From positions 1 to 64,000 of the forward strand of contig NZ_CP041656.2 in the NCBI RefSeq assembly GCF_007290395.2: DNA of 64,000 bases, in the 5' to 3' direction. The DNA comes from Bradyrhizobium cosmicum. GTDB lineage: Bacteria > Pseudomonadota > Alphaproteobacteria > Rhizobiales > Xanthobacteraceae. The position numbers and the translations under genes are program-made. The notes beneath the pieces are model-generated. The model ran no database searches, was not told where the DNA came from, and saw only the letters and a program-made list of their open reading frames with translations. The number at the start of each line of letters is the position of its first letter. Position 1 is the stretch's first letter. This document shows positions 27,993 through 37,346 of this stretch, piece by piece.

Positions 27993-29129
27993 CTACCTGC
28001 TTTCTGAAGACCACGGAAAGCTGACGTACTGGTCGCGCGTGTCGTAGCAGATGTTTCCGTACATCTTGAGGTAAGCATCCCGACGCGCGGAATCATTGAA
28101 CACGGCCGCGGGATTCGCCAGGTCCGCTTCATATTGGCGCATATTACTTGCGGTCAGCGCGCTGGGAAGAATGTCCATCGCTTGCGGAATGCTCTTGCCG
28201 TCCAACCAGTCGGCCGCGTGCTGGCCCATGGCGTAGCCGAACACCGAGGATGCAAGACTGATGCTGATCTTGTAAGGGCCGCCCTTCTTGATTTCAGTGA
28301 CGGCTTCGACCTCGCCATCGATACCGCCGAAGAACTGATCCGGCCTTTCCTTGCCAGCCTCCCTGACTGCCTGCAGAGCCCCAAGGACGACCGTATCGGC
28401 GCCCAGCACGACATCCACGTCGGGATGTGCCAGTAAAATCGTTTGCATCATTTTATACCCGCCCACCTTGTTCACCGTCGGAGGGGAATTGTCCGCAACG
28501 ACATCGGCGCCGGGAATGTCCTTCAACACATCGCGCATCCCCGCAAAGCGCGGGGCCAGAAACTGCAGGCTGTCATGGGTCAGGATCACAACGTTAGCCT
28601 TGCCGCCAAGCTTGCCCCGAATGTAATTGCCCGCAGCATCGCCCAGCACCTTGCCCGTGAGATTTTGGGGCGCATTCAAAAGGGACGTCGCCGGCGGGGG
28701 CACGACGGCGCCGACATAGGCGCCTTGCCAGATCATCCTCCGCAAGGCCGGCGCCAACGCAGCGGGATCGACGGGCGCGACAACAAGTCCTCCGGTTCGA
28801 GCGTCCCGGAAGCCGTCGACCTGTTCGATCATCTTCTCGGCGCTGTTGTCGGCGACCGAAGCGGAGAAGCTCAGGCCGCGGTCCTTCGCAGCCATCGCGA
28901 CGCCTCTCGCAATGCCTTTGACGAATTCGCGGTCATTGTCCTGCGCGAAGGCGAGAGACTTGTTCAGTGACGGAGGAGGATTGCAACCAGCGGCGTTTCG
29001 ATCGAATGGGCCAAAAACGCGGGGGATCGTGATCCCGGCCGGTCCGTCCTCCGCGCATGCGCCCGCATGACAGGCAATAGTCGTGCAGACAACGAAGGCC
29101 GCAGGCCAATTCCGTCTGTCAGATTTCAT
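27993..29129 (-). CDS. Periplasmic sugar-binding-type protein
   Basis: A 378-residue periplasmic binding protein of the type I (ribose/galactose-like, Peripla_BP_4) class. A signal peptide is seen at 1-26 (WPAAFVVCTTIACHAGACA). The fold is indicated by SLAFAQDNDREFVKGIARGV, the GLVVAPVDPAALAPAL hinge segment, VVILTHDSLQFLAPRFAGM and VDVVLGADTVVLGALQAVR. There is no ABC permease or ATPase next to it, so it is probably a ligand receptor for the histidine kinase directly upstream rather than a transport component. The ATG overlaps the restored kinase stop as ATGA, pointing to coupled translation. Ligand unknown. Confidence 0.85.
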   Translation of the reverse strand: MKSDRRNWPAAFVVCTTIACHAGACAEDGPAGITIPRVFGPFDRNAAGCNPPPSLNKSLAFAQDNDREFVKGIARGVAMAAKDRGLSFSASVADNSAEKMIEQVDGFRDARTGGLVVAPVDPAALAPALRRMIWQGAYVGAVVPPPATSLLNAPQNLTGKVLGDAAGNYIRGKLGGKANVVILTHDSLQFLAPRFAGMRDVLKDIPGADVVADNSPPTVNKVGGYKMMQTILLAHPDVDVVLGADTVVLGALQAVREAGKERPDQFFGGIDGEVEAVTEIKKGGPYKISISLASSVFGYAMGQHAADWLDGKSIPQAMDILPSALTASNMRQYEADLANPAAVFNDSARRDAYLKMYGNICYDTRDQYVSFPWSSESR

Positions 29130-29138
29130 GCGGACACA

Positions 29139-30629
29139 CTATCGGGCACGGAGGGAAAAACCAGTTTGCGCGGCAAGACTATCCGGAAAGTCGTGCCTCG
29201 ATCCAGTTCGGAAGTTCGCAGTGATGTCACCCCCAAGGTTTCTCAGAACCGTTTTCGCATAAGCGAGCCCGACCCCCTCGCCGGTCTGGTCCAGCTTGCC
29301 GACCCTGCGGAACAGCTCGAAAATCCGCCCCACATCCTGCGGAGCTATGCCGCGGCCATTATCGGCAACCTCGATCGCGATCCGATCGCCGGGCAGCGTG
29401 GTGCTGCTGACCTTGAGCTGGAGCGGCCGCTCCTTCGCGCGATATTTGACCGCGTTGTCGAAGAGATTGCCGATCACCTGCTCTAGCGAAAGCCGGTCGG
29501 TCACGATCGACTTGACCTGAAACTGCGTATCGATCTTGCCGCCTGCCGCCGAAATCTGGTGCTGGATCGCGGAGGCGCTCGAGACAATGGCCCGCTCGAG
29601 GTCGACGGTCTCCGGCGTTGGATCGCGGCGCCCGTCCCGCGACAGCAGGAGCACCGCGTTCAGGAGTGTCTCCATCTTGGACGCCGACGTGCGGATGTAG
29701 CCAATGGCTTCGGGCATCTCCTCATTGGTGATCTTCCGTGCATGCTGCAGATCCAGGTCGGCCACCCCAACGCTCGGCTGCTCCAGATATTGCGCAAGAT
29801 CCTTCGCGCCCTCTGCAAGCTCTTCAGAAAATCCCACAATGCTGATCAAAGGAGCGCGGATATCGTGCGACACGAGATGTGTGAAGCGCTGCATCTCCTC
29901 GTTGGCCCTCGCAAGAGCTTCCGTCCGGTGCTTGACCCGATCCTCCAGGGACACGTTGAGCGCCGCAACCTCGTCGCGCGCTTGCGTCAATTCCCGGGTG
30001 TAACGCAGAAGCGTTACGGTCACGGCGCCGACGACCAGCACAATCAGGACCGACGCCGCGATTGACGCGTACCGCAAATTCGTCGCGTTCACCCTTTGCT
30101 GCACGACGCCCGAGGTGAGACGATTGTCCATGGTTCGAACGATGCCCGAGACGAACAGGTTCAACTCGTCCATCAGCGCCTTGCCGCGATTGGTGTTGGT
30201 GATGGCGAGGGCCTGGTCGTCCTTTCGGTCGTTCTTCAGCGCGATGGTCTGGTCCATCTCGGCGAATTTATCGGCGGTGAGGACATCAAGCCGCTTCAAC
30301 ACCGCGGCGAATTGCGGGTCATCACCGAGATTTCGCTTAAGGCTATCGAGCTGCCGGTTGGCCGACGTCTTTGCGGCGCCGTAGGGAGAAAGATAGATCT
30401 GGTTGCCGGTCAGCAGCAAGCCGCGCTGGCTCGCTTCCGCCGACTGGACCGCGCTGCGAAGCTCGACCGCCGCGACACGGACATCACGCAACCTGACCAC
30501 TTCATCGAAATGTTCGTTGGCGCGATCGCCGAGCCACACGGTCATGGCGACAACCGCGAGCAGCGCGGCGAGGCCCACGACGAGCAGAACCAGCGAGATC
30601 GGCACGATGAGACGCTTCGCAATATACAT
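29139..30629 (-). CDS. CHASE3-type sensor histidine kinase, frameshifted near its 3' end
   Basis: A 496-residue membrane sensor kinase. Two transmembrane segments (about 8-31 and 185-208) flank a periplasmic region with CHASE3-like features (VQSAEASQRGLLLTGNQIYL). A coiled coil leads to the HisKA H-box LVSHDIRAPL, then the ATPase N-box EQVIGNLFDNAVKYRA, G1 DNGRGI, F FELFRR and G2 GEGVGLAYAK. After GGDITAN the frame turns into unrelated sequence. Dropping one A at 29212-29213 gives SELDRGTTFRIVLPRKL, a typical kinase end, and a stop at 29126-29128 overlapping the next gene's ATG. So this copy is probably mutated or misread. No response regulator is adjacent. Confidence 0.88.
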   Translation of the reverse strand: MYIAKRLIVPISLVLLVVGLAALLAVVAMTVWLGDRANEHFDEVVRLRDVRVAAVELRSAVQSAEASQRGLLLTGNQIYLSPYGAAKTSANRQLDSLKRNLGDDPQFAAVLKRLDVLTADKFAEMDQTIALKNDRKDDQALAITNTNRGKALMDELNLFVSGIVRTMDNRLTSGVVQQRVNATNLRYASIAASVLIVLVVGAVTVTLLRYTRELTQARDEVAALNVSLEDRVKHRTEALARANEEMQRFTHLVSHDIRAPLISIVGFSEELAEGAKDLAQYLEQPSVGVADLDLQHARKITNEEMPEAIGYIRTSASKMETLLNAVLLLSRDGRRDPTPETVDLERAIVSSASAIQHQISAAGGKIDTQFQVKSIVTDRLSLEQVIGNLFDNAVKYRAKERPLQLKVSSTTLPGDRIAIEVADNGRGIAPQDVGRIFELFRRVGKLDQTGEGVGLAYAKTVLRNLGGDITANFRTGSRHDFPDSLAAQTGFSLRAR

Positions 30630-30852
30630 GTCGTGTCAATCCAGCCCGGATGCCGGCAAATTCAATAGGATTACAAGACCTTAAGGACGAAATAACATCA
30701 AGGCCCAAGCGCCGGGTTCCATCGGAAGTCGGAGCCTGCAGCGCAACGCCGGGTGCAAACGCACCAGCGCCCCGGCCGGATGACGGCCAGGGCGCTGCGA
30801 TCGGACTTGCACGGTTGTCGGACGAACGTCAGGGATGTCCCCGACAGGGAGG

Positions 30853-32346
30853 CTACACCCCCGCCATCATCACGTATTTGATCTCGACATATTCTTCCAT
30901 GCCGTGACGCGAGCCTTCGCGGCCGAGGCCGCTTTCCTTGACGCCGCCGAAGGGTGCGACTTCAGTGGTGATCAGGCCGGTGTTGACGCCGACCATGCCG
31001 GATTCCAGTGCCTCGGCGACGCGCCAGACGCGGCCGAGATCGCGGGAGTAGAAGTAGGAGGCCAGACCAAATGGCGAGGCGTTGCACATCGCGACGACAT
31101 CGGCCTCGTCCTTGAAGCGGATGACGGGCGCGAGCGGGCCAAAGGTTTCTTCCTGCGCGACCAGCGAGTCCGGCTTGACGTCGGCGAGCACGGTCGGCTC
31201 GAAGAACGAGCGTCCGAGCTCGCTGCGCTTGCCGCCGGTGACGATCTTGGCGCCGCGCTTCACGGCGTCGGCGATGTGGCGCTCGACCTTGTCGACCGCC
31301 TTCAGGTTGATCAGCGGCCCCTGCGTGACGCCGCTTTCGGTGCCGTCGCCGATCTTCATCGCCGCGACCTTGGCCGAGAGCTTCTTCACGAACTCGTCGT
31401 AGATCTTGTCCTGGGCGTAGATGCGATTGGCGCAGACGCAGGTCTGGCCCATGTTGCGATATTTCGAGACCATCGCGCCCTCGACCGCGGCATCGATGTC
31501 GGCATCGTCGAACACCACGAACGGCGCGTTGCCGCCGAGCTCGAGACCGAGCCGCTTCACGCCGACGGAGGCCTGCTGGTAGAGGATCTTGCCAACCGCG
31601 GTCGAGCCGGTGAAGCCGACGAAGCGCACCGCCGGATGCTCGCACAGCACCTTGCCGATCGGCGGCGCGTCGCCGGTGACGATGTTGAGAACGCCCTTGG
31701 GGATGCCGGCCTTCTCGGCCAGCACGGCGAGTGCCAGCGCCGACAGCGGCGTCTCGTTGGCGGGCTTCAGCACCACGGTGCAACCGGCGGCAAGGGCCGG
31801 CGACACCTTCCGCGTGATCATCGAGTTCGGGAAATTCCACGGCGTGATCGCACCGCAGACACCGATAGGCTGCTTGATCGCGAGCAGCCGCGCATCGGGC
31901 CGCTGCGTCGGGATGGTCTCGCCATAGACGCGGCGGGCTTCCTCGGCGAAGAACTCGATATAGGCGGCGCCGATGTCGACTTCGCCGAGAGCTTCCGAGA
32001 GCGGCTTGCCCTGCTCGGAGGTGAGGATCAGCGCGAGGTCCTCGCGATTGGCGATGATCAGCTCGAACCATTTGCGCAGGATATTGGAGCGCTGCTTGGC
32101 GGTGTGCTTGGCCCAGGCCGGAAAGGCGCGCTGGGCGGCTTCGACCGCCTTGGTCGTTTCGTCCGCACCGAGCTGCGGGACCTTTGCGAGCTCGACGCCG
32201 GTCGCGGGATTGTTGACGGCAAAGACCGGCGTGCCGACCCAGGCGCCGTCGATGTAGCAGGCCTCCTTGAGCAGCGAAGGATCCTTCAGCCGGTCGCGCA
32301 GGGTGGCGGTGGCTTGCGGGGCGCGTGCGGCGGCGGTCGGTGTCAT
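30853..32346 (-). CDS. gabD: Succinate-semialdehyde dehydrogenase (NAD(P)+)
   Basis: A 497-residue aldehyde dehydrogenase of the GabD type, oxidising succinate semialdehyde to succinate in GABA degradation. Family motifs: the Glu-containing LELGGNAPFVVFDDAD, the catalytic Cys segment GQTCVCANRIY, the NAD-binding FTGSTAVGK, and the C-terminal PFGGVKESGLGREGSRHG typical of GabD. PWNFPNSMITRKVSPALAAG is also GabD-like. The start at 32346 is supported by AGGGAGT eight bases upstream; the reading frame continues further but without conservation signs. No gabT neighbour is present. Confidence 0.92.
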   Translation of the reverse strand: MTPTAAARAPQATATLRDRLKDPSLLKEACYIDGAWVGTPVFAVNNPATGVELAKVPQLGADETTKAVEAAQRAFPAWAKHTAKQRSNILRKWFELIIANREDLALILTSEQGKPLSEALGEVDIGAAYIEFFAEEARRVYGETIPTQRPDARLLAIKQPIGVCGAITPWNFPNSMITRKVSPALAAGCTVVLKPANETPLSALALAVLAEKAGIPKGVLNIVTGDAPPIGKVLCEHPAVRFVGFTGSTAVGKILYQQASVGVKRLGLELGGNAPFVVFDDADIDAAVEGAMVSKYRNMGQTCVCANRIYAQDKIYDEFVKKLSAKVAAMKIGDGTESGVTQGPLINLKAVDKVERHIADAVKRGAKIVTGGKRSELGRSFFEPTVLADVKPDSLVAQEETFGPLAPVIRFKDEADVVAMCNASPFGLASYFYSRDLGRVWRVAEALESGMVGVNTGLITTEVAPFGGVKESGLGREGSRHGMEEYVEIKYVMMAGV

Positions 32347-32456
32347 GGCGTTACTCCCTAGGGCGATCGGATCGGCCCGGAATATAGGGGCAGACGGTGC
32401 GCAATGCACCGTCCCGCGACGCACATCTGATGGGAGTTAAAGCGAGAGCGGAAGGG

Positions 32457-32777
32457 TTACGCCGCACCGCTCATATAGGTCTCGCGCCGGCCGATCATGC
32501 GCTCGGCGGCCGCCTTGGCGCCGGCCTTCGAGGAGGTCGCGCACGTCCGGTATTCGAGATCGGGCGCGTCCGAGGCGTCGCGGCGGCCGAACCAGGATTT
32601 GGAGCCGACCGGCAGCAACGCCAGCGCTTGCGCCAGATTGTCGACCGCGCCGAACGAATAGAGCGCGCCGGTGCCGGCGATCCGGACCTCGTAAATGCCG
32701 GGTGAGATCGGCGCTTCGAGGTTCTCGCCCCGTCCGGGACGGGGATAGCGCTTCCATTCGCTCCAGGTCGAAATCAT
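32457..32777 (-). CDS. Small hypothetical protein
   Basis: A 106-residue cytoplasmic protein that I do not recognise with certainty. Its sequence opens MISTWSEWKRYPRPGRG, then SPGIYEVRIAGTGALYSFG, which faintly recalls the GIY-YIG fold, and ends with an Ala-rich basic helix (AGAKAAAERMIGRRETYM). No catalytic assignment is justified. GAGGGGGA precedes the ATG, supporting translation. It lies 110 bases upstream of gabD on the same strand and is divergent from the serine hydrolase gene. Confidence 0.65.
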   Translation of the reverse strand: MISTWSEWKRYPRPGRGENLEAPISPGIYEVRIAGTGALYSFGAVDNLAQALALLPVGSKSWFGRRDASDAPDLEYRTCATSSKAGAKAAAERMIGRRETYMSGAA

Positions 32778-33116
32778 CTGAGTCCCCCTCGCGGCCGATC
32801 GGAAGCCGCCAAATTTGTATCAAGTCCTAGCGTCAGCCGCCCATTGGGCCAGAGGTCAAACGCCGCAACGCACAAAATGTTTCAAGTGATTCAAGCGCTC
32901 GAAACATATCGCCCAGGCCCATCCGAGGTCACGGCGAAGTGCGTCCATCAACCGCACATTGCGATGGCGTGTTGCAATCGTGTCGTCCTGCCTGGAGCGC
33001 GAACCGTCAAGTCACGACATCGCGACCGAAGCGCGCATATGACCGCCCTTGCCGCACAGCGGATGCGGGAGGACAATCGGTTACTTCCAACAATAATCAA
33101 ACCGGAGGAAACGCGT
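32778..33116. other. Divergent intergenic region
   Basis: 339 bases between the minus-strand small hypothetical gene and the plus-strand serine hydrolase. It should carry promoters for both, but no clear -35/-10 pair or operator stands out. A good ribosome binding site (CCGGAGGAAAC) sits just before the hydrolase ATG. Confidence 0.5.
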
Positions 33117-34310
33117 ATGCAAAGCCAAGCCGAGATCGACGAGATCCTGCGCCAGAAGAGCGACGCCAAGGAGATTCCCGGCGTCGTCGCCATCGCCGCC
33201 AGCGGTAACGACGTGCTCTATCAGGGCGCCTTCGGCAAGCGCGATCTGTCCAAGCCCGATGCGATGACGGCGGATAGCGTGTTCTGGATCGCCTCGATGA
33301 CGAAGGCGGTGACATCGGCGGGCGCGATGCAGCTGGTCGAGCAGGGCAAGTTGTCGCTGGATGCGCCGATCGGCGAGGTGTTGCCCGATCTCGCCAAGCC
33401 GCAGGTGCTCGAAGGCTTCGATTCCAGCGGTGAGCCGAGGCTGCGACCGGCGAAGGGACCGATCACCCTGCGCCAGCTCATGACCCACACCGCCGGCTTC
33501 GCCTACAATATGTGGAACGGCGATCTTGCGATCCATCTGGAAAAGACGGGCACCCCCGCCATCACCACCTGCCAGAACGCGGCGCTGAAGACGCCTGTCA
33601 TGACCGATCCCGGCACACGCTGGGAATACGGCACCAACATCGATTTCGTCGGCAAGGCCGTGGAAGCCGTCAGCGGCAAGCGGCTGGATGCCTATTTGCG
33701 CGACAACCTTTTTGCTCCACTCGGAATGTCCGACACCGGCTTCAAGATTACCGACACGATGCGCAAGCGGCTGGTCGGCATGCATGCACGCGGTGAGGAC
33801 GGCCAGCTCGCCGCGATCCCGTTCGAGCTCGAGCAGGAGCCGGAATTCCACATGGGTGGCGGCGGCCTCTATGCGACAGCGGCCGACTACATCAGGTTCA
33901 CCCAGATGATCCTGAACAAAGGCCGCGGCAACGGCAACCAGGTGCTCAAGGCCGAGACCGTCGCGACGATGGGACAGAACCACATCGGCGATCTCAACAT
34001 GACCAGGCTGACGACGGCGGCGCCGATGTACACCAACGACGTCGACCTCTATCCGGAGCAGGTCAAGAAGTGGGGCCTCAGCTTCATGATTAACACCGCC
34101 AAGACCGCGGAGGGCCGCAGCGCAGGCAGCCTCGCCTGGGCGGGCCTCGCCAACACCTATTTCTGGATCGATCCGTCGCGCGATGTCACTGGCGTGATCC
34201 TGATGCAATTGCTGCCGTTCGCGGATGCCAAGTGCCTGGAGACGTTCGCAGGCTTCGAGCGCGGGGTTTATGCCGGGCTCGATGCGGGGAGCGGGCAGAG
34301 GGCGGCGTAG
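33117..34310 (+). CDS. Serine hydrolase, class C beta-lactamase / esterase family
   Basis: A 397-residue serine hydrolase of the EstB/class C beta-lactamase type. SxxK is SMTK at 60-63, followed by LMTHTAGFAYN and a second motif in WEYGTNIDFVGKAVE; the third region is likely FHMGGGGLYATAADY. No signal peptide is seen from the ATG at 33117, so it is probably cytoplasmic, unlike the other hydrolase in this window. The start has the strongest ribosome binding site nearby (GGAGGAA). Likely esterase activity; true substrate unknown. Confidence 0.88.
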   Translation: MQSQAEIDEILRQKSDAKEIPGVVAIAASGNDVLYQGAFGKRDLSKPDAMTADSVFWIASMTKAVTSAGAMQLVEQGKLSLDAPIGEVLPDLAKPQVLEGFDSSGEPRLRPAKGPITLRQLMTHTAGFAYNMWNGDLAIHLEKTGTPAITTCQNAALKTPVMTDPGTRWEYGTNIDFVGKAVEAVSGKRLDAYLRDNLFAPLGMSDTGFKITDTMRKRLVGMHARGEDGQLAAIPFELEQEPEFHMGGGGLYATAADYIRFTQMILNKGRGNGNQVLKAETVATMGQNHIGDLNMTRLTTAAPMYTNDVDLYPEQVKKWGLSFMINTAKTAEGRSAGSLAWAGLANTYFWIDPSRDVTGVILMQLLPFADAKCLETFAGFERGVYAGLDAGSGQRAA

Positions 34311-34325
34311 TCAGCACTCAGGACA

Positions 34326-34412
34326 CGTCATGGCCGGGCCTGTCCCGGCCATCCACGCGTCGCCGCGCGGTACGAAGACCGTGGATGCCCGGGACAAGCC
34401 CGGGCATGACCA
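34326..34412. repeat. Family A palindromes, facing pair
   Basis: Two family A units in opposite orientation: CATGGCCGGGCCTGTCCCGG at 34329-34348 and GGATGCCCGGGACAAGCCCG at 34383-34402. Together they make a larger inverted structure between the hydrolase gene and a family B element. Confidence 0.8.
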
Positions 34413-34442
34413 CTGTGGGTAAGGCGCGTCCCGACCTCAACT

Positions 34443-34524
34443 CCGTCATTGCGAGCGGAGCGAAGCAATCCAGTCTGCCGCCGCGGATGGATTCTGGATT
34501 GCTTCGCTTCGCTCGCAATGACGG
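34443..34524. repeat. Family B inverted repeat, second copy
   Basis: Arms at 34443-34472 and 34495-34524 are 30-base inverted repeats with one mismatch, closely matching the element at 25512-25594 (CATTGCGAGCGGAGCGAAGC). It ends 10 bases before the adenosine kinase stop. Confidence 0.88.
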
Positions 34525-34534
34525 AAAGTGAGCG

Positions 34535-35536
34535 TTACGCAGTCAGCCCGCGCTGCTGGGCGAGCTCCTTCAGCGACACCTGCGGCCTTGCCCCGATGTG
34601 CTGGATCACTTCGGCCGCCGCCAGTGCGCCGAGCTCGCCGCACTGCTTGTAGGCGAGGTTGCGCGCCAGGCCGAACAGGAAGCCCGCGGCGAAGAGGTCG
34701 CCGGCACCGGTGGTGTCGACCAGCTTGGCGATCGGGGCCGCAGGCGCGGCGACGGCGTCTTCGGACGACACCACCATGCAACCCTTCTCGCTGCGGGTGA
34801 CCACGCCGAGATTGACGTCGTTGCGCAGCTGCTTCAGCGCGGTGTCGAAGTCCGAGGTCATGTAAAGCGAATGCAGCTCGGACTCGTTGGCGAAGACGAT
34901 GTCGACGGTGCCGTTGCGCATCAGCGACCGAAACTCGTCGCGATAGCGATCGACGCAGAAGGAATCCGACAGCGTCAGCGCCACCTTGCGCTTGGCATCA
35001 TGCGCGATCTTGGCCGCCTTGAGGAAGGCGTCCTTGGCGTCCTTGGGATCCCAGAGATAACCCTCGAGATAGACGATCCTCGCGCTTGCGATCTCGGCGG
35101 GGTCGATGTCGGCGGGCGACAGATCCTGCGCGGCGCCGAGATAGGTATTCATGGTGCGCTCGCCGTCGGGCGTGACCAGGATGTAGGAGCAGCCGGTGGC
35201 GGCGCCGTCCTTCGCGGCGGGCGTGTTGAAGGCGACGCCGGCGGCGCGGATGTCGTGGACATAGAGACCGCCGATCTGGTCGTCCTTGACCTTGCCGACA
35301 TAAGCGGCCCGCGCCCCAAGGCTGGCGATGCCGACGATGGTGTTGGCGGCCGAGCCGCCCGAAACTTCCGTCGCCGGACCCATGTCCTGGTAGATGGCGG
35401 CGGCCCGCGCCTCGTCGATCAGGGACATGCTGCCCTTGGTCATGCCGTGCTTGGCCAAAAAGGCTTCATCGGTCCTGACCAGCACGTCGAACAGCGCATT
35501 GCCGATCCCGAGAACGTCGTATTTCACGTCAGCCAT
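34535..35536 (-). CDS. Adenosine kinase, PfkB family
   Basis: A 333-residue ribokinase/PfkB-family sugar kinase, best matching adenosine kinase, which phosphorylates adenosine to AMP in purine salvage. The N-terminal YDVLGIGNALFDVLV, the substrate-binding SGGSAANTIVGIASLG and the C-terminal DTTGAGDLFAAGFLFGL with catalytic Asp are clear. NESELHSLY is also typical of the adenosine-kinase subgroup. It is transcribed away from murJ, with a gap of 185 bases to the murJ start, and its 3' end abuts the family B repeat. Confidence 0.9.
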   Translation of the reverse strand: MADVKYDVLGIGNALFDVLVRTDEAFLAKHGMTKGSMSLIDEARAAAIYQDMGPATEVSGGSAANTIVGIASLGARAAYVGKVKDDQIGGLYVHDIRAAGVAFNTPAAKDGAATGCSYILVTPDGERTMNTYLGAAQDLSPADIDPAEIASARIVYLEGYLWDPKDAKDAFLKAAKIAHDAKRKVALTLSDSFCVDRYRDEFRSLMRNGTVDIVFANESELHSLYMTSDFDTALKQLRNDVNLGVVTRSEKGCMVVSSEDAVAAPAAPIAKLVDTTGAGDLFAAGFLFGLARNLAYKQCGELGALAAAEVIQHIGARPQVSLKELAQQRGLTA

Positions 35537-35721
35537 TCACCTTGATCCTGTTGCCGGATTGCGATCCCTGAGGAAATCCGCTTCCTGTCGGCCTGAAATC
35601 TGGCTCGCGGCCTATCACGACCGGCCCTGCGCGGGCAAGCAACGAGAGTCGTCTTTTGACGCGTTTTCTTCACGCGAACCGGAGCCACTTCGCTCGAAAA
35701 CGCTATGATATAACAAGCCCG

Positions 35722-37272
35722 ATGATCCGCTCCTTCCTGACCGTCTCGACGGGAACACTCGCCTCGCGGCTGCTGGGCTTTGCGCGCGATTCCCTGATCG
35801 CGGCGCTGCTCGGCACCGGCGCGGTGGCCGATGCGTTTCTGGCCGCATTCCAGCTCGTCAATGTCGTTCGCCGCCTGCTCAGCGAAGGGGCCCTGAATGC
35901 GGCGCTGATCCCGGCCTGGCTGCGCGTCCGTGACCGCAACGGCGGGCAGGCCGCCTCCGCCTTTGCGGGACGCGTGCTCGGCACGGTCAGCGCGGCCCTG
36001 ATCGCGATCTCGATCGTCATTGCGCTTCTGATGCCGCTGATCATCACGATCATTGCGCCGGGATTCATTGGCAGCAGCACGCTCGATCTCGCCGTCGCGA
36101 ACGCGCGGCTGATGCTGCCCTATCTTGCTTTCGCCGGTCCCGTCACGGTGCTGATGGGACTGCTCAACGCGCAAGGGCGATTTGCCCTCACGGCCTTCTC
36201 GCCGCTGCTGTTCAACACCGCGCTGATTGCCGCGATCGCGCTGCTGCTCGTCGGGCACGCCGATGCACCCTTCGCCGCGTGGATGCTGGCGGCGACCGTC
36301 GGCCTCGCCGGCCTGCTGCAACTCGCGATGCTGCTGTCGCAGCGGAGCGGGCGCCTCGCGACGCCGCTGCGTATGAGCTTCGACAAGGAGATGCGCGACT
36401 TCTTCGCCAAGGCCATCCCCGGCATGATCGCGAGCTCCGGCCCGCAATGGCTGATGGTGGCCGGCGCGATCATCGCCTCCGCCACGCCGTCCGCCGTCTC
36501 CTGGCTCTACTTCGCCAATCGGCTGATCGAGCTGCCGCTCGGCATCGTCGGCGTCGCCATGGGCACGGTGCTGGTGCCGGAGCTGACGCGCGCGGTGAGT
36601 CTCGGAGACCGCGACGCGGCGGCGCATGCGGAATCGCGCGCGCTGGAACTCGCGGCCGGGCTGGCGCTGCCCGCCACGCTCGGCCTGATCGTGCTGGCCG
36701 AACCGATCGTGCGGCTATTGTTCGAGCATGGCGCCTTTGGCGCGGCGGACAGTACCGCGACCGCACATGCGCTGATGTTGCTGGCGTTGGGACTGCCGGC
36801 CCATGTGCTGATCAAGGCGCTATCGCCTGCCTTCTATGCCCGCAGCGACACGATGACGCCGCTGCTGGCAACGACGAAAGGATTCGCGGTCACGGTCGCG
36901 CTCGCGATCCTGCTTGGTCACTATTTCGGCGCGAGCGGGATCGCCGCCAGCATCGCGGCCGGTGCCTGGAGCAGCGCGCTTTCGCTGCTCCGCAAGGGCG
37001 CGCGTGAATTCGGCTTCTCGGTCGATGCGGCCGCGCGACAACGGCTGCCGCGGATCGTGCTTGCCGCCGCAGCAATGGGCGCCCTGCTCTGGCTGACCAT
37101 GAGCCTGGTGCCCGCCGAGGCGCATGGCTTGATCAGGTTCGTTGCGCTGGGCTTCCAGATCGCGGCCGGAATCGCCGTCTATGGCCTGCTCCTGCAAATC
37201 CTCGGGGTCGCCTCCCTGCGCGAGGCGGCGGCCGCCCTGAAGCGACCTGCCACACACGATCCGCGCGCCTGA
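35722..37272 (+). CDS. murJ: Lipid II flippase MurJ
   Basis: MurJ (MviN) flips undecaprenyl-linked peptidoglycan precursor across the inner membrane. The 516-residue product from the ATG at 35722 has about fourteen hydrophobic segments and the conserved opening VSTGTLASRLLGFARDSLIAALLGTGAVADAF, with RRLLSEGALNAALIPAW shortly after and PALIKALSPAFYAR-like sequence (HVLIKALSPAFYAR) in the second half. Both are signature MurJ regions with functionally important Arg residues. trpS follows after 74 bases on the same strand, an arrangement common in alphaproteobacteria. Confidence 0.95.
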   Translation: MIRSFLTVSTGTLASRLLGFARDSLIAALLGTGAVADAFLAAFQLVNVVRRLLSEGALNAALIPAWLRVRDRNGGQAASAFAGRVLGTVSAALIAISIVIALLMPLIITIIAPGFIGSSTLDLAVANARLMLPYLAFAGPVTVLMGLLNAQGRFALTAFSPLLFNTALIAAIALLLVGHADAPFAAWMLAATVGLAGLLQLAMLLSQRSGRLATPLRMSFDKEMRDFFAKAIPGMIASSGPQWLMVAGAIIASATPSAVSWLYFANRLIELPLGIVGVAMGTVLVPELTRAVSLGDRDAAAHAESRALELAAGLALPATLGLIVLAEPIVRLLFEHGAFGAADSTATAHALMLLALGLPAHVLIKALSPAFYARSDTMTPLLATTKGFAVTVALAILLGHYFGASGIAASIAAGAWSSALSLLRKGAREFGFSVDAAARQRLPRIVLAAAAMGALLWLTMSLVPAEAHGLIRFVALGFQIAAGIAVYGLLLQILGVASLREAAAALKRPATHDPRA

Positions 37273-37346
37273 GCCCCGCGAATTACCCTTGACGGGGCAG
37301 CGCCGCTGTTGGAAACGACGCCGGCTACCCCTTAGGAAAGCTTGCC

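Noticed and set aside
34326..34524. Repeat cluster as a possible tRNA or small RNA gene
   Set aside because: The palindromes match intergenic repeat families seen elsewhere in the window and do not fold as a cloverleaf.
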